This document shows, in pieces, positions 44,417 through 53,917 of a stretch of 64,000 nt of DNA. The stretch is from assembly GCA_020622085.1 (NCBI GenBank), contig JAHRYM010000001.1, positions 1,385,193-1,449,192 on the forward strand. Reading direction: 5' to 3'. The DNA comes from Paracoccaceae bacterium (lineage in GTDB: Bacteria > Pseudomonadota > Alphaproteobacteria > Rhodobacterales > Rhodobacteraceae). The first letter of the stretch is position 1. Each line of letters begins with the position of its first letter. Under the pieces are notes generated by a model. The model was not told the DNA's origin and did not search any database. It saw only the letters and a list, made by a program, of their open reading frames with translations. Position numbers and translations under genes: made by a program.

Positions 44417-45538
44417 ATGGCCGAGACCCGCCATCGCGGCGCCGCCGTCGATATCCGCGCCGTCACCAAGACCTATGGCAGCTTCACCGCGCTCGATGAT
44501 GTGAGCCTGCGGGTCGAGCCGGGGCAGTTCATGACCTTCCTCGGGCCGTCGGGCTCGGGCAAGACCACGACGCTCAACGTCATCGCAGGCTTCACCGACC
44601 TGACGAGGGGCGAGATCCTGATCGGCGACCGCTCGGTGGGCGGCCTGCCCGCGCACAAGCGCAACGTCGGCGTGGTGTTCCAGCACTACGCGCTGTTTCC
44701 GCACATGACGGTGACGGGCAACCTGGCCTATCCGCTGAAACTGCGGCGGGTGGCGGCGGCGGAACGTGACCGGCGGGTGGCGGCGGCGCTGGACATGGTG
44801 CGGCTGACGGATTTCGCGCATCGCTATCCGTCCGAACTGTCGGGTGGCCAGCAGCAGCGCGTGGCGCTGGCCCGCGCGATGGTCTTCGACCCTCCGCTTC
44901 TGCTGATGGACGAACCCCTTGGCGCGCTGGACAAGAAGCTGCGCGAATGGCTGCAACTGGAAATCAAGCGCATCCACCGCGAACTGGGCACCACCTTCGT
45001 CTATGTGACCCACGATCAGGAAGAGGCGCTGGCCCTGTCGGACCGGATCGCCGTCTTCAACAAGGGCCGGATCGAGCAGGTGGGATCGGGCAGCGATCTT
45101 TACGACCGGCCGCAGACGCTGTTCGTCGGCCGCTTCATCGGTGAATCGACCGTGCTGACCGGTGCGCATGAAACGCGCGGGCAGGAAACGGCGATCCGCG
45201 TCGGCGACGAATGGGTGGCGGCACCGGGGCTGGCGGGCGAAGGGCGGCAGGCGCTGCTGGTGCGGCCCGAAAAGATCACCCTTGTGCGTGAAGATGCCGC
45301 CGCCGATCCGGCGCTGAACCAGCTTTCGGGCCGGGTCGGCGAAGCGATCTATCTTGGCTCGGGCGTCAAGTATGAGGTGACGCTGGCGGACGGCAGCCGC
45401 GGCGTCGTGCGCATGGCGCTGACCGACCGGCCCTTTGCCCTGGGCGAGCCGGTCAGGATGCGCTGGCGGAAGGAAGATGCCCGGCTGCTGCCCGACGACG
45501 GCAGCAGCCTTGCCGCCCAATCAGGAGAAGAACCATGA
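44417..45538 (+). CDS. ABC transporter ATP-binding protein (PotA-like)
   Basis: This 373-residue ATPase has Walker A GPSGSGKTT (about 45-53), Q-loop VFQHYALFPHM, signature LSGGQQQR, Walker B LLLMDEPLGALD and VTHDQEEAL. A C-terminal TOBE domain (about 290-360; LLVRPEKITLV) is typical of spermidine/putrescine-type importers. ATG 44417 is 2 nt after the permease stop. Its stop overlaps the flavoprotein gene by 4 nt. Confidence 0.93.
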   Translation: MAETRHRGAAVDIRAVTKTYGSFTALDDVSLRVEPGQFMTFLGPSGSGKTTTLNVIAGFTDLTRGEILIGDRSVGGLPAHKRNVGVVFQHYALFPHMTVTGNLAYPLKLRRVAAAERDRRVAAALDMVRLTDFAHRYPSELSGGQQQRVALARAMVFDPPLLLMDEPLGALDKKLREWLQLEIKRIHRELGTTFVYVTHDQEEALALSDRIAVFNKGRIEQVGSGSDLYDRPQTLFVGRFIGESTVLTGAHETRGQETAIRVGDEWVAAPGLAGEGRQALLVRPEKITLVREDAAADPALNQLSGRVGEAIYLGSGVKYEVTLADGSRGVVRMALTDRPFALGEPVRMRWRKEDARLLPDDGSSLAAQSGEEP

Positions 45539-46932
45539 CCGCACCCGTGGCCCGCAACGGCGATGTGTCCTTCTGGTATGGCCAGATCGGCGGCCCTCCG
45601 GCCCGGCGCGCGGCACTGGCGGGGAACCGCAGCGTCGATGTCTGCATCATCGGCGCCGGCTATACCGGGCTCTGGACCGCCTGGTATCTCAAGACCCTGC
45701 AACCCGATCTGTCGGTCGCCGTGGTCGAGCGTGAGTTTGCGGGCTTCGGCGCCTCGGGGCGCAACGGCGGCTGGCAGACCGGCGGTTTCAGCTGGAGCCG
45801 CGAGAAATACCTGAAGGCGGGTGGCACGCGGCAGGGCGTCATCGACATGGGCCGGGCGCTGCGCGGCACCGTGGACGAGGTGATCCGCGTGACGGAAGCC
45901 GAAGGGATCGAGGCCGACATCCGCCGCACCGATGGCCTTGTCGTTGCCTGCACGCCCGCGCAGTTGCAGCGGGTCCGCGACACCTATGAGGAAGAAACCG
46001 CCTGGGGCGCGCCAAGGGACCGGATCGAGCTGATCGGCGGCGCCGAGATGCGCGAGCGGATCAATGTGAGGGATGCCGTGGGGGCGCTGGTCACGCATGG
46101 CGTGGCGCGTGTGCAGCCCGCAAAGCTCGTGCGCGGGCTGGCGGCGGCGGTCGAACGGCTGGGCGTGCCGATCTGGGAAGGCACCGCCGTCACCGGGCTG
46201 GAGAAGGGCCGGGTGACGACCGATCACGGCACCATCACCGCCCCGGTGATCGTGCGGGCGACCGAAGGATTCACCGCCGGCTTGCCGGGCCAGGGCCGCA
46301 AGATCCTGCCGCTGAACAGCGCCATCGTGGTGACGGAACCCGTGCCCGACCGGGTCTGGCAACAGATCGGCTGGAACGGCTATGAACTGCTGGGCGATGC
46401 CTCGCATACCTACAGCTATGCCCAGCGCACCGCCGACAACCGCATCGCCATGGGCGGGCGCGGCGTGCCTTATCGCTTTGGCAGCAAGACCGACGTTCGG
46501 GGCCGGACGCAGGCCGCGACCATCGACAAGCTGCAGGGCATCCTGCGCCGGCTTTTGCCCGAAGCGGCCGACCTGCCGATGGCCCATGCCTGGTGCGGCG
46601 TCCTTGGCGTGCCGCGCGACTGGTGCGCGAGCGTGGGCTATGATCGCGCTTCGGGCATGGCCTGGGCGGGGGGCTATGTGGGGCTTGGGGTCTCGACCTC
46701 GAACCTCTCGGGGCAGACGCTGGCCGACCTGATCCTTGGCCGCGACACCGATCTTGTGCGCCTGCCCTGGGTCAACCGGCAGGTGCGCGAATGGGAACCC
46801 GAACCCTTCCGCTGGCTCGGGGTTCACGGCATGTATCAGCTTTACTACCGCGCCGATGCGCAGGAGGCCCGTTCGGGCGGGCGGCGCACCTCGGTCCTTG
46901 CGAAAATCGCCAACCGTCTTGTCGGAAGATGA
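45535..46932 (+). CDS. DAO-family FAD-dependent oxidoreductase, ABC-operon copy
   Basis: This 465-residue flavoprotein has the FAD motif VCIIGAGYTGLWTAWYL at about 36-52, FGASGRNGGWQTGG and a C-terminal GYVGLGVSTSNLSGQTLADL. It resembles gamma-glutamylputrescine- and opine-type amine oxidases. Being coupled to a PotABCD-like importer, it probably oxidises the imported compound. It is a distant paralogue of the flavoprotein at 32849-34189. Confidence 0.88.
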   Translation: MTAPVARNGDVSFWYGQIGGPPARRAALAGNRSVDVCIIGAGYTGLWTAWYLKTLQPDLSVAVVEREFAGFGASGRNGGWQTGGFSWSREKYLKAGGTRQGVIDMGRALRGTVDEVIRVTEAEGIEADIRRTDGLVVACTPAQLQRVRDTYEEETAWGAPRDRIELIGGAEMRERINVRDAVGALVTHGVARVQPAKLVRGLAAAVERLGVPIWEGTAVTGLEKGRVTTDHGTITAPVIVRATEGFTAGLPGQGRKILPLNSAIVVTEPVPDRVWQQIGWNGYELLGDASHTYSYAQRTADNRIAMGGRGVPYRFGSKTDVRGRTQAATIDKLQGILRRLLPEAADLPMAHAWCGVLGVPRDWCASVGYDRASGMAWAGGYVGLGVSTSNLSGQTLADLILGRDTDLVRLPWVNRQVREWEPEPFRWLGVHGMYQLYYRADAQEARSGGRRTSVLAKIANRLVGR

Positions 46933-46943
46933 AGGAGAAGACC

Positions 46944-47297
46944 ATGATCGACCTGTCCATTTTCCTCGGCCTTGCCGGGATCGACCTTGGCGCCTTCGCC
47001 GACAAGCCCACCACCCTGACCCCGGGCCAGCGGGAAGCGTCGACCGCGCTCTGGACATCGCCCGATGGCCGGGTCGAGATCGGGGTCTGGGAATGCACCC
47101 CCGGCCGCTTCACCGCCGATCGCAGCGCGGCGGCCGAATTCTGCCATATCCTGTCGGGCCGGATCGAGATGCGCCATGTCGACGGCCGGATCGAACATCT
47201 GGGGCCGGGCGACGCGCTGATGCTGCCGCAGGGCTGGAAGGGCGAATGGCTTCTCATGGCGCAGACGCGCAAGATCTATGTGATGATCCGGCCCTGA
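46944..47297 (+). CDS. Cupin-domain protein
   Basis: This 117-residue single-cupin protein shows GVWECTPGRFTADRSAAAEFCHILSGR (in segments), HVDGRIEHLGPGDALMLPQGWKGEW and a C-terminal KIYVMI, close to the DUF861-type cupins often found beside amine oxidases. ATG 46944 follows GAAGGAGAAG. Its final 22 nt overlap the SulP gene on the other strand. Confidence 0.85.
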   Translation: MIDLSIFLGLAGIDLGAFADKPTTLTPGQREASTALWTSPDGRVEIGVWECTPGRFTADRSAAAEFCHILSGRIEMRHVDGRIEHLGPGDALMLPQGWKGEWLLMAQTRKIYVMIRP

Positions 47298-49018
47298 GCT
47301 TCGGGCGCGCTCGGTTCCGGATCCGGTTCTGCCCCGGGATGCGGCAGGCAGGCGCTGACAGCCTCATCGACCGAATGGAATATCCGATCGGCGCCGAGGG
47401 TCGACAAGAGCCCCGTTCGCCGGGCGGCGCGGCTCGCGCGTTCGCTTTCGAGCCGCGCCAGCGCCACGTCGATGCCCCGTGACCTCAGCGCCTTGATCAC
47501 CTGCTGCAGGCCCGCCGATCCGGTGTAGTCAAGGTCGATCACGCCGCTGGCCTCGATCACCAGAAGACGGACCGGATCGGGCCGCCGCAGGGCGCTTTCC
47601 AGACGGAGGAGGATGAAGCGGGCATTGAGGAAACTCAGCGGCGCCCCCAGAGCAAAGACCATCACGCCGGGCAGGGTCTCGCCGCGCGATCCGGGCGGCA
47701 GGGCCCACCAGATCGTCGTGCCCGGAACCCGTTCAAGGACCGGAGTCAGGGGGCGGGCGATGACGTAGATCGAATGCATGAGCGACAGCATCACCGCAAG
47801 ACCCACGCCTTCGTTGACGGGCAACAGCACCACCAGCGCGATCGTGGCCAGCACCAGGGCCATTTCATGTGGGCTCTGGCGGCGGATGCGCCACATCTCG
47901 GCCGGGCGGATCAGTCGGAGCGCGATCAGGCACAGGATGCCACCCAGCGCCGCTTCGGGCACATGAGCCAGGATCCCGCCGCCCGCGAAGGCAAGCAGAA
48001 GGGCGATTGCCGCCGCGATGATGCCCGCAAGCTGCGACCGGGCGCCGGCGGCCTCGGTCGCCGCGGTCCGTGGCGGGCTGGAATTGACGGCAAAGCCGCC
48101 GATGGCCGCCGAGGCCAGCGACCCAAGTCCGATGGCCGTATAGTCGCGTGCCGGATCGGTCGTGCGCGCCTCGCCGCCCGGCCAGGTCTGGACCACCGCC
48201 GCCGTCTGCATGATCACGATCAGCCCCACGATCAGCACCACGGGAACCATGCCCGCGAACTGGTCCAATCCGGGCAGCGTCGCAAGCCCCGACCCGGACA
48301 TCCGGTCGGGGAAGGGGGCAAGCATGGCGACCGACCCCGGCGCAAGCAGCGTGCCCGACAGCGCGGCAAGTGCCAGAGCCACCAGCGGCCCCGGCAGGCG
48401 GCGGTCGATCCGCTCGGCCAGAAGTCCGATCGTCACCACGGCAAGCCCCAGCACAAGCGCGGTCACATTGGTTTCCCCGATCCGCGCGGCCACCTCGGCG
48501 ATCTTGCCCGGCAGGGTGGCGGCGGCAGGTGCGAAGCCAAGGATCGAGGGGATCGCCCCGGCCAGGATATGCACCGCGATCCCCGCCAGAAAGCCAGTGG
48601 CCATCGGCTGCGAGATCAGATCGGCGATCCATCCCAACCGCAGCGGTCGCACAAGCATCAGCACGATACCCGTCAGCGCCGCCACCCAGGCCGACAGCGC
48701 CGCAAGGTCTGCCGGCCCCGCGGCAGCCAGTCCCGCCAGAGCGGTCGCCATCAAGGTGGCAATGGTCGAATCCGCGCCGACGGACAGCGTCCGCCGCCGC
48801 CCGAAGACGGCATAGACCAGCGTCCCGGCGGCAAAGGTCAGCAGCCCCGTTCGCGCCGGCAGCCCCATGAGCCGCGCCGTGGCCAGTTGCCCGGGAACCG
48901 CGATCGCCGTCAGGGCTAGGGCGGCCAGCGCATCGCGCGGAAGATCCGCGGCCGTCAGCCCGTTGAAACTGGGGAAAAGCGATCTTTGCAGCCGCCGCGC
49001 CCTTCGCTTCGGGATCAA
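47276..49018 (-). CDS. SulP-family anion transporter with STAS domain
   Basis: This 580-residue inner-membrane protein has about ten to twelve hydrophobic segments (residues 25-420) with the SulP entry TAIAVPGQLATARLMGL and the SQPMATGFLAGIAVHIL region. A C-terminal STAS domain follows (about 450-555; LVIEASGVIDLDYTGSAGLQQVI). SulP members carry sulfate, bicarbonate or other anions; the substrate is not known here. TTG 49018 is well supported by a perfect AGGAGG six bases upstream. Confidence 0.9.
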   Translation of the reverse strand: MIPKRRARRLQRSLFPSFNGLTAADLPRDALAALALTAIAVPGQLATARLMGLPARTGLLTFAAGTLVYAVFGRRRTLSVGADSTIATLMATALAGLAAAGPADLAALSAWVAALTGIVLMLVRPLRLGWIADLISQPMATGFLAGIAVHILAGAIPSILGFAPAAATLPGKIAEVAARIGETNVTALVLGLAVVTIGLLAERIDRRLPGPLVALALAALSGTLLAPGSVAMLAPFPDRMSGSGLATLPGLDQFAGMVPVVLIVGLIVIMQTAAVVQTWPGGEARTTDPARDYTAIGLGSLASAAIGGFAVNSSPPRTAATEAAGARSQLAGIIAAAIALLLAFAGGGILAHVPEAALGGILCLIALRLIRPAEMWRIRRQSPHEMALVLATIALVVLLPVNEGVGLAVMLSLMHSIYVIARPLTPVLERVPGTTIWWALPPGSRGETLPGVMVFALGAPLSFLNARFILLRLESALRRPDPVRLLVIEASGVIDLDYTGSAGLQQVIKALRSRGIDVALARLESERASRAARRTGLLSTLGADRIFHSVDEAVSACLPHPGAEPDPEPSAPEAQGRIIT

Positions 49019-49075
49019 GGTGGACCTCCTGTTTGGTGCAGCCTATCGCGCGGTGCCTGCCGTGTCATCCCGAGC

Positions 49076-49135
49076 CTGTCCTCCCCGACCCAGTCCTCCC
49101 CCACCCTGTCCTCCCCCACCCTGTCCTTCCCGGCC
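49076..49135. repeat. Four-copy 15-bp tandem repeat, G-rich on the minus strand
   Basis: Four consecutive 15-bp units follow CTGTCCTCCCCCACC with few changes. Read on the minus strand, the direction of the SulP gene, this gives repeated GGGTGGGGGAGGACA, a G-run spacing able to form G-quadruplexes. It lies 58-117 bp upstream of the SulP start. The rest of the 49019-49495 gap holds no recognisable gene. Confidence 0.85.
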
Positions 49136-49495
49136 CCCCGCGCATGGACGTGCCTTTGGGTGCGTGCTGCCGGATTGCGCACCGGGGGTGGTGGGAAAGG
49201 CTTTGCGGGCAAAGGCGGGCCCTGTCGGCGGCCACGCAGGGCGCAGGGTCATGCACGAAACGGGGCGGGTCGGGTCGGTGTCGTGAAACGGGCGGACCGG
49301 GCAAAACGGGTCAGATGTGGCGCCGGGTCAGGAATGGGGGCACTGCGCAACCGGCGCAAGATGCGACGGCCGTCGCCCCGCCCGGGGCGCGCCTGGCAGG
49401 AATGGCGCCCCCGTGCCGCCCGGCCCCGCATGCGCCAAGGGCTTCGGGGCGCGCGCGCCCCGACAGTTCAGGCCTCGCGCATCTGCCGCCCGGCG

Positions 49496-49972
49496 TCAGG
49501 CCGAGGCGGTCTGCGATGCTGCGTCCGGCCCGTTGCCAGTGCCGGCCGCGTTGCCGGTTGCGCCGGAGTCACCGGTGGTTTCGGGGGTGACGGAAATCAC
49601 GGTCAGTTGCCGGGTTTCGCCGGTGGTGGTTTCCCAGTCGAAACGCGCCCCTTCCCGCAGGCCCAGAAGCGCCACGCCGATGGGCGTCATCACCGAAATG
49701 CGGCCGGCCGAGATATCGGCGTCTTCGGGGAACGAAAGCGTCACGCTGCGTTCCTTGCCCGTGGTTTCATCGCGGAAGGTCGCACGGTTGCCGATGGTCA
49801 CCACATCCGCCGGCACCTTGGCCGCCGGCACGCGCTGCGCGCGCGCCAGTTCCGAAAGCAGGCGGTCGGCAAGATCCGGGCTGCGCCTGAGCGCGCCTTC
49901 GGCGATCTTTTCCAGGTGATCGACAAGATCTTCGTTGATGAAGATCCGGGGCGGGGCGGGTTTTCTGGTCAT
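49496..49972 (-). CDS. rnk: Rnk-like nucleoside diphosphate kinase regulator (GreA/GreB-fold)
   Basis: This 158-residue protein resembles Rnk. It has a short N-terminal helical part (INEDLVDHLEKIAEGAL). A GreA/GreB C-terminal-type domain follows (about 55-130; VTIGNRATFRDETTGKERS, FPEDADISAGRISVMTPIGVALLGL). Rnk-like proteins bind RNA polymerase and modulate nucleotide metabolism. A low-complexity Gly/Ala/Thr tail (about 132-158) is unusual. ATG 49972 was chosen over a 75-residue upstream extension with no family similarity. Confidence 0.85.
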   Translation of the reverse strand: MTRKPAPPRIFINEDLVDHLEKIAEGALRRSPDLADRLLSELARAQRVPAAKVPADVVTIGNRATFRDETTGKERSVTLSFPEDADISAGRISVMTPIGVALLGLREGARFDWETTTGETRQLTVISVTPETTGDSGATGNAAGTGNGPDAASQTASA

Positions 49973-50424
49973 CTCAAGGATCCTTGGCGAAATGGAGGGG
50001 CGCGCGACCGGTCTGCGAATGCGGTCAGGTCTTCGGGCGGGAATGCGGGGCTGGGGTAGGACCGTGGGCCCTGTCTGCGCCTTGCCTAAGCCACTGCCCG
50101 GGGCAGAGGTCGGATCAGCAGTGATCCGGCATGGGCGCGGAACCTGCACAGAGGGGCGAAAGCGTTCATCGAGAGAAGGTAGGAAGCCGACCGGCACAAG
50201 TCAATCGGAAGAACGGGACGAAATCGCAAGCGGGCGCGGAAACCCTCGCGGGTGTCGCATGGCGCAAAGCGCGGCGCCACCGGGGGGCACCCGGGAGGTC
50301 TGGCGCAATCCCGCGTGCCGCCCTGCCGGGGGGATGGTCCGGTCCGGCGCAGCAGGAGAAGGGCCGGGCTTTTCGGCGCGCCGCTTTCATGCTAGCGCGA
50401 CCCCGCGCGGTTGGGGAGGCTGAC
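49973..50424. other. 450-bp divergent gap between the rnk-like gene and nadA
   Basis: No convincing gene is seen. The frame of nadA stays open through most of it, but the encoded sequence looks non-native (Arg/Gly/Ala-rich) and nadA has a good start at 50425. A partial palindrome CTGCCCGGGGCAG occurs near 50093. It should contain promoters for both directions, but none matches consensus well. Confidence 0.45.
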
Positions 50425-51474
50425 ATGGTAGCAGGCAACATGCGGGCAGAGCTTGCAAGGCATTACGACCTTGAGCCTTCCCTGAAGGCGGCGGAGGCCA
50501 CCGCCGAGATCCATGCGCGGCTTGCGCGGGTGATGCCCTTTGCGGACTGGGCGCGTCATGCGCCCTATGTGCTGGCGATCAACCGGCTGAAGCGCGACCG
50601 CAATGCCGTGATCCTTGCCCACAACTACATGACGCCCGATATTTTTCACGGGGTCGCGGACGTGGTGGGCGACAGCCTGCAACTGGCGATCAAGGCCAGC
50701 GAGGTCGAGGCCGATGTGATCGTGCAGGGCGGCGTCCATTTCATGGCCGAGACATCGAAGATCCTGAACCCGTCCAAAACCGTGCTGATGCCCGACATGG
50801 AAGCCGGGTGCAGCCTTGCGGAATCGATCACGCCCGAAGGCATTGCCGAGATGCGCGCCCGCTATCCCGGCGCACCGGTGGTAAGCTACGTCAATACCAC
50901 CGCCGCGGTGAAGGCGGCCTCGGACGTGTGCTGCACCTCGTCGAACGCCGCGCAGATCGTCGCCGCGATGGAAAGCGACACCGTCATCATGACGCCCGAC
51001 CAATACCTCGCGCAGAACGTCGCGCGGCAGGTGCCGCAGAAGCGGGTCGTCTGGTGGGCGGGGGCCTGCATCGTCCATGAACGCTTCACTGCCGGCGACC
51101 TGCGCGAATTCCGCCAGTATCAGCCCGACACGGTGATCATCGCCCACCCGGAGTGCACGCCCGATGTGGTGAACGAGGCCGATTTTTCGGGCTCCACCTC
51201 CGGCATCATCGACTATGTGAGCAAGCATCGCCCCGCGAAGGCGATGCTGGTCACCGAATGTTCGATGGCCTCGAACATCGCCGATGCGCTGCCCGAGGTC
51301 GAATTTGTCGGGCCCTGCAACATGTGCCCCTACATGAAGATGATCACGCTGGAAAAGATCCTCTGGTCGCTCCACACGATGACCACGGCGGTCGAGGTCG
51401 ATCCGGGCGTCGCCGAAGGCGCGCGGCGGGCGGTGCAGCGGATGATCGATCTGTCACTCAAGGCGGCGAAGTGA
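50425..51474 (+). CDS. nadA: Quinolinate synthase NadA
   Basis: NadA condenses iminoaspartate with dihydroxyacetone phosphate to quinolinate using a [4Fe-4S] cluster. The 349-residue protein has AVILAHNYMTPDIFHGVADVVGDSLQLA (in segments), DMEAGCSLAE, WWAGACIVHE and GPCNMCPYMK, which supply the three cluster cysteines. ATG 50425 follows GGGGAGG. Its stop overlaps nadB by 4 nt, giving the complete nadA-nadB-nadC de novo NAD operon. Confidence 0.96.
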   Translation: MVAGNMRAELARHYDLEPSLKAAEATAEIHARLARVMPFADWARHAPYVLAINRLKRDRNAVILAHNYMTPDIFHGVADVVGDSLQLAIKASEVEADVIVQGGVHFMAETSKILNPSKTVLMPDMEAGCSLAESITPEGIAEMRARYPGAPVVSYVNTTAAVKAASDVCCTSSNAAQIVAAMESDTVIMTPDQYLAQNVARQVPQKRVVWWAGACIVHERFTAGDLREFRQYQPDTVIIAHPECTPDVVNEADFSGSTSGIIDYVSKHRPAKAMLVTECSMASNIADALPEVEFVGPCNMCPYMKMITLEKILWSLHTMTTAVEVDPGVAEGARRAVQRMIDLSLKAAK

Positions 51475-53069
51475 GCGTGGCGGAGGAAAGTGCGGCAGGG
51501 GCAAGCGCGGCGATCGAGACCGGCCGCGTGATCATCGTCGGCGCGGGGATCGGCGCGCTTCACGCGGCGCTGGAACTGGCGCCGCGCCCGGTCCTGGTGA
51601 TTTCGCCCGAAGTGCTTGGCGGCGGGGCCTCTTCGGCCTGGGCGCAGGGCGGGGTCGCGGCGGCGATGGCCGCCAATGACAGCGCCGAGGATCACGCGCA
51701 GGACACGATGCGGGCGGGGGCCGGGACCGTGGATCCGGACGTGGCGCGGATGGTGACGGCGGCGGCCCGGGCGCAGATCTTCGAACTGACAGACCTTGGC
51801 ACCCCCTTCGACCGCGACGCGCAAGGCGGCTATGTCCTGTCGCGCGAGGCGGCCCATGCGCGGGCGCGCGTCGTGCGCGTCAAGGGCGACCAGGCGGGGC
51901 GAGAGATCATGCAGGCGCTGATTGCCGCCGTGCGGGCCACGCCTTCGGTGCAGGTCGCCGAAGGGGTCATGGCTTCGGGGCTTGAGGTCCGGGGGGATGC
52001 CGTCACCGGCGTCTGGCTTGAACGCGCCGATGCGCCCTCGGGCCGGGTGCTGGTGCGGGGCGCGGCGGTGCTGCTGGCGGGCGGTGGCTCGGGCGGGCTT
52101 TATGCGGTGACGACCAATCCGCCGCGCATCCGGGGCCAGGTGATCGGCATGGCGGCGCGGGCGGGCGCGATGATCGCGGATGCGGAATTCGTGCAGTTCC
52201 ATCCGACCGCCATCGCCTCGGGCGAAGACCCTGCGCCGCTGGCGACAGAGGCCTTGCGGGGCGAAGGCGCGGTGCTGGTCAACGCGGCGGGCGAACGCTT
52301 CATGCTGGCGGTGCATCCCGACGCCGAACTGGGCCCCCGCGATATCGTCGCCCGCGCGATCTTTGCCGAAACGCAGGCCGGGCGGCGCCCGATGCTTGAT
52401 ACCCGCGCCGTGCTGGGGGCCGAGATCGTCAGCCGCTTCCCGGCCGTGACCGCCGCCTGCCGCCGCGCCGGGATCGACCCGGTCAGCGATCCCATCCCGG
52501 TTGCCGCGGCGGCGCATTACCACATGGGCGGCATCGACACCCGGACCGATGGCCGCGCCAGCCTCGGGAACCTTTGGGTCTGCGGCGAGGCCTCTTCGAC
52601 GGGGCTTCATGGCGCGAACCGGCTGGCTTCGAACGGGCTTCTGGAGGCGCTGGTCTTTGCCCGGATCTGCGCGCGCGGCATCGCCGGGGGCTTGGATAAG
52701 CCGAAAGACGCGCCGCCCGTGGTGCTGGAGTTTCCCAGTGATGGCGATGCCCTCGATCCCGCCCTGGTCGCGGACCTTCGTCGCCTGATGACCGATCATG
52801 TCGGCGTCGTCCGCGATGCCGCCGGCCTTCGCCGGGCGCTGGCGGGGATCGCCCGGATCGAGGCGCGGGGTGGGGACAGCGAAAACCTTCGCAACATGAC
52901 CGCCACCGCGACGCTGATCGCCGCCGCGGCGCTGATGCGGCAGGAAAGCCGGGGCGGGCATTTCCGCACGGATTTCCCCGCACCCGACCCGGCGCAGGCC
53001 AAGCGCAGCCACATGACCCTGACCGAGGCCCTGCGCATCCGCAGCCTTTGTGAAACGGAAAATCCATGA
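51471..53069 (+). CDS. nadB: L-aspartate oxidase NadB
   Basis: NadB oxidises L-aspartate to iminoaspartate for NadA. The 532-residue flavoprotein has the dinucleotide motif VIIVGAGIGALHAALEL near 21-37, GGGASSAWAQGGVAAAM, EFVQFHPTAI, HYHMGGIDT and LWVCGEASSTGLHGANRLASN. GTG 51471 overlaps the nadA stop (GTGA); GTG 51477 is also possible. It overlaps nadC by 4 nt. Confidence 0.96.
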   Translation: MSVAEESAAGASAAIETGRVIIVGAGIGALHAALELAPRPVLVISPEVLGGGASSAWAQGGVAAAMAANDSAEDHAQDTMRAGAGTVDPDVARMVTAAARAQIFELTDLGTPFDRDAQGGYVLSREAAHARARVVRVKGDQAGREIMQALIAAVRATPSVQVAEGVMASGLEVRGDAVTGVWLERADAPSGRVLVRGAAVLLAGGGSGGLYAVTTNPPRIRGQVIGMAARAGAMIADAEFVQFHPTAIASGEDPAPLATEALRGEGAVLVNAAGERFMLAVHPDAELGPRDIVARAIFAETQAGRRPMLDTRAVLGAEIVSRFPAVTAACRRAGIDPVSDPIPVAAAAHYHMGGIDTRTDGRASLGNLWVCGEASSTGLHGANRLASNGLLEALVFARICARGIAGGLDKPKDAPPVVLEFPSDGDALDPALVADLRRLMTDHVGVVRDAAGLRRALAGIARIEARGGDSENLRNMTATATLIAAAALMRQESRGGHFRTDFPAPDPAQAKRSHMTLTEALRIRSLCETENP

Positions 53070-53917
53070 TGCAAAACGCGATGCTTCCCGACCTGCTTCT
53101 GGAACCCCTGGTCTGCGCTGCGCTGACCGAGGATCTTGCCCCGATGGGCGACGCGACCAGCCGCGCGGTGATCCCGGCGGGGCTTGAGTGGACGGCGGTG
53201 ATGAATGCCCGCGAAACCGGGGTCGTTTCGGGCCTGGCGCTTGCAGCGATGGCGTTCCGGCTGGTGGACCCGGCCCTGAAGGTCGAGCCGCTGGCCCGCG
53301 ATGGCGATGCTTGCGCGCCCGGGCAGGCCCTTATGCGGATCACGGGGGCTGCGGCCTCGATCCTGATGGGGGAACGCGTCGCGCTGAATTTCGCGGGCAG
53401 GCTTTCGGGCATCGCCACGCAGACGGCGGCCTTTGTCGCGCAGACGAAGGGCACCAAGGCGCGGATCACCTGCACCCGCAAGACCACGCCGGGGCTGAGG
53501 GTGGTGGAAAAGCTTGCCGTCCTGCATGGCGGCGGGTCAAACCACCGCTACGGGCTGTCGGATGCGATCCTGATCAAGGACAACCACATCGCCGCCGCCG
53601 GGGGCGTGGCCGCGGTGCTGCGCGCCGCCAGCGCGGCACGGTCGCACATGATGCGGGTCGAGATCGAGGTCGACCGGCTGGACCAGCTGGCCGAGGCGCT
53701 GGCAATCGGCGGCGCCGATGTCGTGCTTCTGGACAACATGGACAGCGCGACCCTGCGTGAGGCGGTGGCGATGGTCGCGGGCCGGATGGTCACGGAAGCC
53801 TCGGGCAACATGGCGCTTGGGCGTATTGCCGAAGTGGCGGCGACGGGGGTCGATTACATTTCGGCGGGCGCGCTCACGCATTCGGCGCGGACGCTTGATC
53901 TGGGGCTTGACGCCTGA
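53066..53917 (+). CDS. nadC: Nicotinate-nucleotide pyrophosphorylase (carboxylating) NadC
   Basis: NadC converts quinolinate and PRPP to nicotinate mononucleotide with loss of CO2. The 283-residue protein shows ALTEDLAPMGDATSRAV, ALNFAGRLSGIAT, CTRKTTPGLRVVEKLAV, GGGSNHRYGLSDAILIKDNH and the C-terminal YISAGALTHSA. ATG 53066 overlaps nadB. No clear terminator follows. Confidence 0.96.
   Translation: MMQNAMLPDLLLEPLVCAALTEDLAPMGDATSRAVIPAGLEWTAVMNARETGVVSGLALAAMAFRLVDPALKVEPLARDGDACAPGQALMRITGAAASILMGERVALNFAGRLSGIATQTAAFVAQTKGTKARITCTRKTTPGLRVVEKLAVLHGGGSNHRYGLSDAILIKDNHIAAAGGVAAVLRAASAARSHMMRVEIEVDRLDQLAEALAIGGADVVLLDNMDSATLREAVAMVAGRMVTEASGNMALGRIAEVAATGVDYISAGALTHSARTLDLGLDA

Noticed and set aside
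49076..49135. CRISPR-like array
   Set aside because: Units are 15 bp and directly adjacent without spacers, so this is a simple tandem repeat.
50131..50424. 98-residue N-terminal extension of NadA
   Set aside because: The sequence is unlike NadA, and ATG 50425 has a strong ribosome-binding site.
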